Source: JBOGVA01 sp050692195
Lineage (GTDB): Bacteria; Actinomycetota; UBA4738
Assembly (NCBI GenBank): GCA_050692195.1
Contig: JBOGVA010000017.1
Span: forward strand, 1 to 9,441
DNA: 9,441 bases
Direction of reading: 5' to 3'
The position numbers and the translations under genes were made by a program. Below, in pieces: positions 1-5,124 of the stretch (positions are counted from its first letter, which is position 1; each line of letters starts with the position of its first letter). The notes below the pieces were generated by a model. That model was not told the origin of the DNA. It saw nothing but the letters and a program-made list of their open reading frames with translations, and did no database searches.

Positions 1-111
1 CGCCTCCTTGAGCCGATCGGCGACGTCCCCCCGGCTGAGTTCGAGGCCGCCTACCACCGAAAGGAGGACCCCAGTTACGCTGCTGGACTCAAGGAACCGA
101 GCCTCCGGTGA
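1..111 (+). CDS. IS3-family transposase (integrase subunit), C-terminal end only
   Basis: The first reading frame is open from base 1 and stops at 109-111, giving the last 36 residues of a protein. They begin RLLEPIGDVPPAEFEAAYHR and end in GLKEPSLR. A short PIG.VPPAEFE.AYHR block followed by GLKxxSLR is characteristic of the extreme C terminus of IS3-family OrfB (DDE integrase) proteins. The catalytic DDE residues lie outside the window, so activity cannot be judged. The reading frame runs straight into the element's right end, as is usual for IS3 elements. The family call rests on recognising the motif rather than on a search. Confidence 0.8.
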   Translation, partial: RLLEPIGDVPPAEFEAAYHRKEDPSYAAGLKEPSLR

Positions 112-126
112 ACCCGGGGCGGTTCA
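1..126 (+). mobile_element. IS3-family insertion sequence, right end
   Basis: The transposase tail is followed at once by GAACCCGGGGCGGTTCA (110-126). IS3 elements typically finish in a terminal inverted repeat ending in CA, and a GGTTCA ending is common among actinobacterial members. Base 126 is therefore the likely outer boundary. The left end and any target duplication are outside the window. From 127 onward the sequence reads in frame into the truncated protein at 127-594, supporting an insertion inside that gene. Confidence 0.65.
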
Positions 127-594
127 GTCACCGTTTCGCACGAGGACTTGAGGCGGCGACTCGCTGAGGGTGATGACTTCCCCCAATGGGCCCTGCGCTT
201 CGGTGTCCCGATCGCGGGGAGACGGCGATGGGAAAGCCTGCGCAGAGAACTGCTTTCAGACGCTCCTTGGCCCAATCCTGGTCTCAAACTCGACCAGGCG
301 AGGAAGAAGCTCGAAACCGCGGAGACGCTGCTGGCCATGGGGGATCTTGCCGCGGCCGAGGAGGAGATCCGGTTCGGCCTCTCGCACGTGGCCAGAGCCC
401 AGCTCTTGTCGCGTCATGTCTTCCCCCTTTCGCGACCCGAGCTCGCGGGTCAGCTTGAGGAGATCGGCGATCACCGGCTGGAGCGAATGATGCGCCGCGC
501 CAACTCCCCTACTCCGATGACTGGGGCGGAGATCGAAGAGGCCGTGAAGCTCGTCCGAGACCGTCTGGCCGCAGCCAGGAAGCTCGAGCGTTAG
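127..594 (+). pseudogene. 3' part of a nucleotidyltransferase/HEPN-type protein, cut by the IS3 insertion
   Basis: The frame is open from just after the IS end (127) to the stop at 592-594. The only usable start inside it is TTG at 148, with no ribosome site apparent. The protein opens with VSHEDLRRRLAEGDDFPQWA, followed by an RFG motif. That opening resembles the end of the nucleotidyltransferase domain in stand-alone minimal-nucleotidyltransferase proteins. The remaining residues (about 40-148) are alpha-helical and charged, with an LDQARKKLETAETLLAMGD stretch followed by RFGLSHVARAQLLSRHVFP, like HEPN-type helical bundles. No GSxxxGxxSDxD nucleotide-binding motif is left, because that half would lie upstream of the IS. 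An intact gene starting at TTG cannot be excluded. The stop overlaps the recombinase remnant on the other strand by four bases. Confidence 0.5.
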
Positions 595-716
595 GCGACA
601 GAACCCAGTCTGAAAACACTCTCGATCGCCGCGATTCTCGCCTCGTGCATCATCGGGAATAGGTGGCCATACACGTCGTAGGTAACCTTGATGTCTCGCA
701 ACGACCCCGTATCGCA
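591..716 (-). pseudogene. Tyrosine recombinase (phage-type integrase), C-terminal remnant
   Basis: Read on the minus strand, the 41 codons between a stop at 717-719 and the stop at 591-593 contain the block DIKVTYDVYGHLFP, followed by a helical tail ending VFRLGSVA. The (T)xDxYGHLFP block is the hallmark of the C terminus of phage/ICE-type tyrosine recombinases, in which the tyrosine before GH is the nucleophile that cuts DNA. The upstream histidine motif (usually LGH before the IKVT segment) and the Arg-bearing catalytic domain are missing. In place of LGH stands GSLRDIK, immediately after an in-frame stop. No start codon exists, so this is a relic. Its presence beside IS and toxin fragments marks the region as mobile. 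Confidence 0.72.
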
Positions 717-771
717 TTAGACGTCTGATCATGCGGCCGTCGTAGTCAGAAGGTGATATCCTAAGTTCAGG

Positions 772-1062
772 TCACCCACCGTCCCCCACCACCGCCAGCT
801 GCGCACTGGGGTCCCAGCCCGGTGGCGGCGGGCGCTCTGTGGAGAACCATGTGCACCCACGGACCTTCCATTCCTCCCGAAGCCGGCGATGAATCTGCTG
901 CCGCAATGCAGCGTCGCCCCCGGCCACGTCGTCGTAGCCGAAGTGAGCGCCGCACGAAGGGCAGATCTCGTCGGACGGAGACTCGTCGACCCAGGGAACT
1001 TCCGACAAATCCGGGAAGCCACAGACCGGGCAGACCGCGGGGTTAAGACCTGGCTCGTTCAT
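772..1062 (-). CDS. Small zinc-ribbon protein, possibly immunity-associated
   Basis: This is a 96-residue soluble protein with an ATG start. Cys11-x2-Cys14 and Cys34-x2-Cys37 form a four-cysteine zinc ribbon (CPVCGF...EICPSCGAHFGYDD). A helical segment with RRLREEWKVRG and a WFS...PPPGWDPSAQL C terminus follow. The CPxCG...EICPxCGxxFGYDD...GWxPxxQL layout is a widespread uncharacterised bacterial family, often found downstream of Rhs and other polymorphic toxin genes. An immunity role here is therefore reasonable but inferred. The gene lies 36 bases after the Rhs fragment on the same strand. No strong Shine-Dalgarno is visible; the best candidate is a GGGG a few bases upstream. Confidence 0.75.
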   Translation of the reverse strand: MNEPGLNPAVCPVCGFPDLSEVPWVDESPSDEICPSCGAHFGYDDVAGGDAALRQQIHRRLREEWKVRGCTWFSTERPPPPGWDPSAQLAVVGDGG

Positions 1063-1098
1063 GGCTCGTACCCCGGCTGTGCCTGTCAGTAGTACCAG

Positions 1099-1572
1099 TT
1101 AGTCGCGTATCCATGCGGCCGCGCCGTTGTAGTCCACGAGCCGACCCAGTGCGTCGAACGAGAAGGTTGTGGAGCCCACCTGGGAGAGGGTTCCGCGGGC
1201 GGTCCACGTGTAGGTCCCCTCCGGGCCAGAGATCAGCCTGTTGCGTTCGTCGTAGGTGAAGGTGGAGGCCCCCGCCTGGGTCCGGTTGCCGGCGCCATCC
1301 CAGGCGTAGTCGGTGAAGGAGGAGTCCGGGCGCGTCCAGTTGGTGATCCGGCCCGAGCGATCGTAATGGTACGTGTGCTGGCCCGCCGAGGAATTGCCGG
1401 GCAGGGTGATCGTCTGCGACGTGAAGTTGGAGTCGTCGTCGAAGCCGTATGTGTGGGACGCAGTCGTGCTTGACGACGTGTCGGTGAGCACGTCCGAGGT
1501 GAGCCGGTGGCAGAGCATAACGATCCATGGGATCACCGCGGCGTCGGGCCTGTCAGTCGCTTCACCTCTCCG
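1099..1572 (-). pseudogene. Rhs/YD-repeat protein fragment
   Basis: The frame is open from 1572 to the stop at 1099-1101 and has a GTG at 1534-1536. From about 1513 downward it carries Rhs repeats: HTYGFDDDSNFTSQTITLPG, HTYHYDRSGRITNW, DYAWDGAGNRTQ, FTYDERNRLISG, YTWTARGTLSQVG and FSFDALGRLVDYNG. These match the YxYDxxGRLxxx repeat of Rhs shell proteins, which encapsulate a C-terminal toxin. An intact Rhs protein is over 1,000 residues long; this piece has perhaps 130 residues of true repeat. Homology stops abruptly after LVDYNG, where the next repeat (normally YTYDGLDR-like) is replaced by AAAWIRD and a stop. Nothing resembles a signal peptide, core or toxin. It is a displaced fragment that can serve as a homology tract for cassette exchange. 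The GTG overlaps the preceding stop. Confidence 0.75.
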
Positions 1573-1757
1573 CTACCTCCATCCACAATCACACGAACGT
1601 TCCCGCCTCGATGATCGGCGAACGTCCACACTTCCCAGTCTCCGTAGTGACGGTATACCTTGATCGGCTCCTGCCAGGGCACGCCCTGGGCGTCACACGC
1701 GGCTCTCGCTATCTCGATTGCCTGGTCCCGCGTGACCTGCCGGCCTAGCTCAAACAG
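1533..1757 (-). pseudogene. PepSY-like small protein, immunity type, lacking a normal start
   Basis: The well-formed part (1533-1736) encodes VTRDQAIEIARAACDAQGVP, then a KVYRHYGDWEVWTFAD segment, then RGGNVRVIVDGGSGEVKRLT. This helix-then-sheet pattern, ending in xVxVDxxTGEV, resembles PepSY-like domains in many small actinobacterial proteins found beside polymorphic toxins. No ATG, GTG or TTG precedes the domain in frame without running back into unlikely sequence; the nearest candidates are a CTG at 1755-1757 and the GTC at the domain start. The upstream membrane protein's stop (1745-1747) falls just ahead of the domain in another frame. Either the two were once a single protein split by a frameshift, or this one lost its start codon. 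Upstream of the domain the same frame is rich in Arg and looks non-coding. Confidence 0.5.
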
Positions 1758-1990
1758 AAGTTGGCGAAGGTGTCGTAGCTCCGCGCGACAGCGTCGTCGA
1801 ACGGCTGCTGAGCACGAGCAGCCTCGTCCGGAGCGCCTCGGACGCCTACCGCGACGCGCTGGTAGGGCGATTGATCGGAGTCGTGATTGTACGCGAGCGC
1901 CGACCCGCCGAACGCCGCGACAGCGGCAAGCACCCGCCAGATAAGGGACAGCAGCCACAGGCCCCGCTCAGTGGGTCGCCTCGTCGGCAC
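1745..1990 (-). CDS. Small membrane-anchored protein of unknown function
   Basis: The GTG at 1988-1990 was chosen because it gives MPTRRPTERGLWLLSLIWRV followed by LAAVAAFGGSALAY. That is a short basic N terminus and one hydrophobic helix (about residues 10-33), the standard layout of a signal anchor or signal peptide. A polar tail of about 48 residues follows (NHDSDQSPYQRV...FANFCLS). The start overlaps the end of the preceding immunity-type gene by 23 bases, consistent with coupled translation. I do not recognise the family. Its tail ends where the PepSY-like domain begins in the next frame, so it may be the front half of a membrane-anchored PepSY protein broken by a frameshift. Confidence 0.5.
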   Translation of the reverse strand: MPTRRPTERGLWLLSLIWRVLAAVAAFGGSALAYNHDSDQSPYQRVAVGVRGAPDEAARAQQPFDDAVARSYDTFANFCLS

Positions 1991-2237
1991 CTTCCACCTC
2001 GTCGAGCCATGCATGGAAGTCCGGCTCGAAGTACAGAAACTCGTCGGGTCCAGCTCGAAGGTCGGCACCGCCGAGGCGTGTCAACGCGGTCCACACGACG
2101 CGGTCCTCAACTCCCGGGTGAGCCGCTGCGACCCACTGGTGAGCCCAGCGGGAAACCTCTTGCCGCGTGGCCTCGCCTGATAGGAGCTGAAGCAGCTTCT
2201 CCCGGACTTCGGAGCGCGACGGTGATCGCGCCGTCAT
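1968..2237 (-). CDS. Immunity-type protein of unknown family (cassette 2)
   Basis: This 89-residue acidic protein has an ATG at 2235-2237. It is helical at the N terminus (SRSEVREKLLQLLSGEATRQ), then EVSRWAHQWVAAAHPGVEDR, VVWTALTRLGGADL and an aromatic end, EFLYFEPDFHAWLDEVEG. Small, soluble, acidic proteins of this layout are common next to Rhs and secreted toxin genes in actinobacteria, where they bind and neutralise the cognate toxin. Its ATG overlaps the stop of a 22-codon ORF (2234-2302) as ATGA, the same junction used by the toxin/immunity pair upstream. That supports the view that it once followed its own toxin, of which only the tail is left. Target and family are unknown to me. Confidence 0.7.
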   Translation of the reverse strand: MTARSPSRSEVREKLLQLLSGEATRQEVSRWAHQWVAAAHPGVEDRVVWTALTRLGGADLRAGPDEFLYFEPDFHAWLDEVEGADEATH

Positions 2238-2302
2238 CGCCGCCCCGCGTAGTTGCCGAACTCATCGAACATGTATGGTTTGCCAGGTGGAACCCGGATC
2301 AT
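2234..2302 (-). CDS. 22-codon mini-ORF resembling the tail of an Rhs toxin
   Basis: It is too short for usual gene callers. The ATG (2300-2302) overlaps the preceding immunity gene's stop (2299-2301) as ATGA, and its own stop (2234-2236) overlaps the next immunity gene's ATG in the same way. The peptide is 22 residues: MIRVPPGKP, then YMFDEFGNYAGRR. A PGKPY.FDEFGNY-like end reads like the last residues of a polymorphic toxin rather than random sequence. It is best seen as the residue of a toxin whose immunity gene (1968-2237) survives. It is probably still translated by coupling, carrying ribosomes across the junction. It could also be chance; homology to toxin C termini would settle it. Confidence 0.5.
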   Translation of the reverse strand: MIRVPPGKPYMFDEFGNYAGRR

Positions 2303-2652
2303 GAGGAATAGTCCGACCCGAAGCGTCTCAAGTCTTGAAGAAGCGCGTACGCCATCGCACGCACGCTCTCTAGCCGAGGATCCTTGAGGATCGCCTCAGG
2401 CGAACGCGAGTCGTCGATGCGACCCAGAAACGCTCTCAATTCGCGAAGGTGGTCATCGATCTCGGGCGTGTAGACCGAGTGAGGCTGATCTAAAGCCTCG
2501 CTAAGCCCGGAGTCGTCCCAGAGACGGCTCACGCACTCAGTAAAGGACGACACTTCAGAACCGCCAGAGGCGAGCCACAACCGCCGCTGGTACGCCTCGT
2601 CGGCTAACTCACGGAGGGCATTCTCGACTAGCTCGTCGATGACCTCCGTCAT
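2299..2652 (-). CDS. Immunity-type protein paired with the orphan toxin (cassette 1)
   Basis: This acidic, helical protein has 117 residues: MTEVIDELVENALRELADEA, then YQRRLWLASGGSEVSSF, a central SRLWDDSGLSEAL, an IDDHLRELRAFLGRIDD helix, and a final RAMAYALLQDLRRF helix. It has no signal peptide or membrane segment, as expected of a cytoplasmic neutralising partner. Its ATG (2650-2652) shares four bases with the toxin stop (2649-2651), the usual coupled arrangement of toxin C-terminal module and immunity gene. I recognise the style of protein but cannot name a Pfam family. The immunity role follows from position, acidity and size. Confidence 0.75.
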   Translation of the reverse strand: MTEVIDELVENALRELADEAYQRRLWLASGGSEVSSFTECVSRLWDDSGLSEALDQPHSVYTPEIDDHLRELRAFLGRIDDSRSPEAILKDPRLESVRAMAYALLQDLRRFGSDYSS

Positions 2653-3038
2653 TGGAACAACTCCGGAAGGAACCGAGAGTCCTGAAGCGGTATGTGGGCA
2701 TCGGGATGTTCTGGGCCTGGGAGCTTATCGCCGTAGACATCGAGTGCGTGGCCATCTTGCTGCCACCGCACGTACGGCGATCGTGACGTCGGATACGGAC
2801 TGTTGGGATTGCTCTGCATGTCGCGCACTGAGTTCCCAGGGTTCGTTGGATCGTAGTAGCGGGTCCCGCCCGGCGTACGAGTCCCTCGAATCCGCCATCC
2901 CTCCGGAATCCCCTCAGATCTGGCTTGGCTTGCTACGAGACTCATTAGGAGGAGCTGCCTGATCCGATGGGGTGGGCATGCACGGAGGAACTCCCGCCCA
3001 CTTCGATCATTGCTTCCCCCTTCAATGCCTTTCCTCAC
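2649..3038 (-). CDS. Orphan polymorphic-toxin C-terminal module
   Basis: From residue 43 of this 129-codon frame (about base 2912 downward) the protein shows GIPEGWRIRGTRTPGGTRYY, DPTNPGNSVRDM, NPNSPYPTSRSPYVRW, GHALDVYGDK and PDAHIPLQDSRF. The WRIR...RYxDPxNPGNSVRxM...PNSPYPxSxxPYVRW...LDxxG...AHIP layout occurs at the extreme C terminus of large secreted or Rhs-type toxins in many bacteria, where this tip is the predicted nuclease-like warhead. I cannot name its Pfam family with certainty. The shell, secretion signal and pre-toxin linker are absent, so it is an orphan tip. Residues 1-42 do not look like coding sequence. Possible starts are GTG 3036-3038 and ATG 2943-2945; the latter overlaps a TAA of a 21-codon frame (2945-3010). 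It couples to the immunity gene through ATGA. Confidence 0.65.
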   Translation of the reverse strand: MRKGIEGGSNDRSGREFLRACPPHRIRQLLLMSLVASQARSEGIPEGWRIRGTRTPGGTRYYDPTNPGNSVRDMQSNPNSPYPTSRSPYVRWQQDGHALDVYGDKLPGPEHPDAHIPLQDSRFLPELFQ

Positions 3039-3042
3039 GAGC

Positions 3043-3048
3043 TGTCAA
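3043..3048 (-). promoter_or_regulatory. Possible -35 element upstream of the toxin/immunity array
   Basis: The minus strand reads TTGACA here, just upstream of the GTG at 3038. A matching -10 is poor: TTGAAG at 17 bases spacing (3020-3025). It would place transcription ahead of the ATG at 2943-2945. Weak support. Confidence 0.2.
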
Positions 3049-3130
3049 GCCCTCGGCGCGTGCCCCAGACCTCCCCCCTCCGACCTGGACATTCGCCGAT
3101 CCCCGGGTTAGGCGCGTCATGGCGCCCCCC

Positions 3131-3187
3131 GATGCGCCGACCGATACGCCGACCGATACGCTGACCGATACGCTGACCGATTCGCCG
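3131..3187. repeat. 12-bp tandem repeat, about 4.75 units
   Basis: Consecutive units are GATGCGCCGACC, GATACGCCGACC, GATACGCTGACC and GATACGCTGACC, then a partial GATTCGCCG. Adjacent copies differ by one base, so the tract grew by local duplication. Because the unit is a multiple of three, all frames stay open across it and produce low-complexity peptides. No gene I believe in covers it. The surrounding stretch 3040-3415 holds no convincing gene on either strand. Confidence 0.85.
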
Positions 3188-3416
3188 GGGCGTTCCAAGC
3201 CTTCGCGAGTTCGGGGGCACTCTCGCCTTGGCGTGGCGCTGCCGACCCGCACCATCTCCTCATCGAGGGACTCCCCGGTTCCATTCGCCGGCCGCGGAGC
3301 TCGCGGCCTTCACGGCGGTGGGGTGGGCCGTCAACTTTTCGTCAACTTCTTTGGGAGCAGGCGGACTTGGGCCGGAGCTTTCGCAAGAGAGAAAGACCTG
3401 TGACCAGGGCATCCGT

Positions 3417-3491
3417 TGGTGGGCGCTAGAGGATTTGAACCTCTGACCTCTTCCGCGTCAAGGAAGCGCTCTCCCCCTGAGCTAAGCGCCC
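3417..3491 (-). tRNA. tRNA-Val (anticodon GAC), CCA encoded
   Basis: The minus strand folds as a full cloverleaf: acceptor stem GGGCGCT/AGCGCCC, D-arm GCTCAGGGGGAGAGC, anticodon arm CTTCC-TTGACGC-GGAAG, and T-arm AGAGG-TTCAAAT-CCTCT. The loop reads TT-GAC-GC, giving anticodon GAC, which decodes the valine codons GUC and GUU. Discriminator A (3420) is followed by a genomic CCA (3417-3419). All stems pair perfectly, so the gene looks functional. Its 3' end faces the scrambled toxin/integrase region, the usual side for integration of tRNA-targeting elements. Confidence 0.96.
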
Positions 3492-3500
3492 GAGGCATTC

Positions 3501-3506
3501 ATTGTA
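3501..3506 (-). promoter_or_regulatory. -10 element of the tRNA-Val gene
   Basis: TACAAT on the minus strand matches the TATAAT consensus at five of six bases and lies nine bases upstream of the mature tRNA 5' end. No clear -35 is seen 16-18 bases further up, where the sequence is a GC-rich hairpin. Confidence 0.5.
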
Positions 3507-3514
3507 TGGGACCC

Positions 3515-3529
3515 GGCCGGGAGCCGGCC
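3515..3529 (-). terminator. GC-rich hairpin directly after the cupin gene
   Basis: GGCCGG-GAG-CCGGCC is a perfect 6-bp stem with a 3-base loop that begins at the base next to the cupin stop codon (3530-3532). No T-run follows, so it would be a T-less terminator of the kind seen in high-GC bacteria. It may insulate the tRNA-Val gene. It is the most likely transcript end, but this is inferred. Confidence 0.4.
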
Positions 3530-4048
3530 TCAGAACTCCAGGCTGCAGTTCTCGCACAGGAAGACGCGCGCCTTGACGCTGAGGCTGTGTCCCCCGCACC
3601 GAGGGCACCGTCGGCAGGTGCCACCGAAGGCGCACTCGATCGGGTCGGTCGTGTCGCCGGGCTGGTCCCACGTGGTCGCCCCCTCCTCCGGGCGGGGAAG
3701 CTGGATCGAAAGCAGGCACAGCGACTCCGCGCTCACGAAGCCGTGCGGGTGCGCGGCGCCCCGGCCGATGATCAGGCCGCCGGACAGCGGGATGGGCGTC
3801 TCCGCCAGGAGGGCCTTGCCTCCTCCGTCCAGGACGACCACCCACTCCTCGGAGTCCGGATGGGTGTGCGCGAAGGCGATCTGCTCGGCGCCGAACCCCT
3901 GGAGGGAGAGGTAGTAGCCGTCGCCCTGGCTGATGGGGACACGCCGAAACCCCGACGGGCAGGTGGCCACCAGGTCAGCCGGAGAGGACCGAAAGACGCC
4001 GAGGTTGTCGAGCACCTCGTCCAGATCCCCCACCTTCCTCTGGATCAC
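3530..4048 (-). CDS. Cupin-domain protein with a C-terminal zinc ribbon
   Basis: This 172-residue soluble protein carries a single cupin domain at about residues 40-115. Motif 1 reads AHTHPDSEEWVVVLDG (His61, His63 and Glu67 or Glu68 as metal ligands). Motif 2 reads GGLIIGRGAAHPHGF (His100 or His102 as third histidine). A second module at residues 145-172 has Cys148-x2-Cys151 and Cys165-x2-Cys168 (RCPRCGG...LCENC), a zinc ribbon at the very end. Small cupins bind a metal and act as sensors, isomerases or dioxygenases; the substrate here is unknown. The GTG at 4046-4048 has a GGAGG 15 bases ahead, which is far. GTG 4031-4033 is an alternative start, directly after AGAGGAA. It is transcribed divergently from the lipoprotein gene and ends at a hairpin. 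Confidence 0.85.
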   Translation of the reverse strand: MIQRKVGDLDEVLDNLGVFRSSPADLVATCPSGFRRVPISQGDGYYLSLQGFGAEQIAFAHTHPDSEEWVVVLDGGGKALLAETPIPLSGGLIIGRGAAHPHGFVSAESLCLLSIQLPRPEEGATTWDQPGDTTDPIECAFGGTCRRCPRCGGHSLSVKARVFLCENCSLEF

Positions 4049-4154
4049 GCTCTAATCAAAGAGCCTCCCCGGCCGTCCCGCAACCCGGAGGCACCGAGCG
4101 CTTCTTTCGGCGGAAGCTCCTCGGGAACCTGGAGCCCCGGCTGGTGCATCTAAT

Positions 4155-4724
4155 ATGGGCATGAGAAGTAGGATCCCCTCGTTGGCCACCATCCTTGTCA
4201 TCGGCATCGTCCTGCTGCTCGGGGCATGTGCGGGGCAGCAGAGCCAGAATCCAGGTGGGGACCCCGACTCCCCGGTCACCTCGAGCCCCGATCCTGGCGG
4301 CCCGGCCCCCGGGCCCACACCGCTCATGGTTACCCCTCGCCCCGGATTGGTCGATCCCCGGCCTCGCAGCTGGGAGAGCCTCGAGGTGGTGGACGAACGC
4401 ACGCTCCTGATGCAGTTCTACGGAGGGGTGGAGGAGTGCTACGGGCTCCACCACGTGGACACCGAATACGGGAGCGACTCGATCACGATCACCCTGTACG
4501 AGGGGCGTGTTCGCGACGCCGGGGTGTGCATCGAGCTTGCGGTGCTCAAGGAGGTGCGGATCGAGCTGGACGAGCCGTTGGGCGGACGCGAGATCGTGGA
4601 CGGCGGCCCAGGGATCCTAGGGAACACCCGCGGGGATCGACCGCATCCTACGCCCAAAGGACGAGAGCAAATCGGCCGCGGCTCGGGTATGGAACCGCTG
4701 GTCTCGGGCGATACCTACAAGTGA
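4155..4724 (+). CDS. Lipoprotein of unknown function
   Basis: The 189-residue product begins MGMRSRIPSL, then a hydrophobic stretch (residues 11-22) and a lipobox, LLGAC, with the acylated cysteine at position 25. A Pro/Gly/Ser-rich linker (about 27-70) lifts a globular domain (about 72-155) off the membrane. The domain reads SWESLEVVDERTLLMQFYGG, VEECYGLHHVDTEYG, SDSITITLYEG, CIELAVLKEVRIELDEPLGG and REIVDGGP. It has two cysteines that could form a disulfide (in VEECYG and GVCIEL). The pattern matches a hypothetical actinobacterial lipoprotein family with no assigned function. Starts at ATG 4155 and ATG 4161 are both possible; neither has a clear ribosome site. The last 35 residues are charged and low in hydrophobics. 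Confidence 0.78.
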   Translation: MGMRSRIPSLATILVIGIVLLLGACAGQQSQNPGGDPDSPVTSSPDPGGPAPGPTPLMVTPRPGLVDPRPRSWESLEVVDERTLLMQFYGGVEECYGLHHVDTEYGSDSITITLYEGRVRDAGVCIELAVLKEVRIELDEPLGGREIVDGGPGILGNTRGDRPHPTPKGREQIGRGSGMEPLVSGDTYK

Positions 4725-4752
4725 GTACTCGGCACGCGAGGAGCCCAGAACC

Positions 4753-5124
4753 ATGGAGATGCCGCACGCACATGATGGGATCCCCTGTCCCTGGTGTGGC
4801 TCGTTTTCCCAACCCGGCGCAACATGCGAGTTCTGCGGATCCCCGATGCAGGCGGCGAGCCCCGTCTCGGCCACGGCCCAAGCGGTCACCGTCATGCTGG
4901 ACGAGCCCTCCCCCGCCCTGGCAAGCGAGCCCGCTCAGGTCCTTCCGTTCCGGACGAAACCGGTTCCGCTGGCGGTGTCCGATCAACCTCCCCTTGATCC
5001 GTCGACTCGCGACGGAGGCGATCAGAGGGGTGTCGGCTTCGCTGCCGCCGTCCAGCCTGATCGGAGGCAGCGGTACCGCAGGTCTCTGATAGTGAGGTGG
5101 CTCATCGAGGCAGTCAACAGCTAG
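4753..5124 (+). CDS. Small protein with an N-terminal zinc ribbon
   Basis: The ATG at 4753 has GAGGAG nine bases ahead (4738-4743), a good ribosome site. Residues 11-31 hold PCPWCGSFSQPGATCEFCGS, a Cys12-x2-Cys15...Cys25-x2-Cys28 zinc ribbon. The rest of the 123 residues is Pro/Ala-rich and apparently disordered, and ends in RRSLIVRWLIEAVNS. It follows the lipoprotein gene by 28 bases on the same strand and may share its transcript. I do not recognise a family beyond the ribbon. The part after about residue 85 is less protein-like, so the true end could differ if a frameshift is present. The stop codon lies in a hairpin. Confidence 0.6.
   Translation: MEMPHAHDGIPCPWCGSFSQPGATCEFCGSPMQAASPVSATAQAVTVMLDEPSPALASEPAQVLPFRTKPVPLAVSDQPPLDPSTRDGGDQRGVGFAAAVQPDRRQRYRRSLIVRWLIEAVNS

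Noticed and set aside
256..732. Minus-strand frame of 158 codons opposite the HEPN-type gene
   Set aside because: Its composition is that of an antisense shadow, and the true minus-strand signal there is the recombinase relic in another frame.
3131..3187. Possible CRISPR array
   Set aside because: The 12-bp units are contiguous with no spacers, so it is a minisatellite.
3022..3255. Minus-strand frame with SVSVSVSVGVSV repeats
   Set aside because: It is a by-product of the 12-bp tandem repeat, with no ribosome site and no protein-like sequence outside the tract.
3329..3348. GTCAACTTTTC repeated as GTCAACTTCT
   Set aside because: Only two short copies. On the minus strand they give TTGAC-like motifs but no matching -10, so neither an attachment site nor a promoter can be supported.
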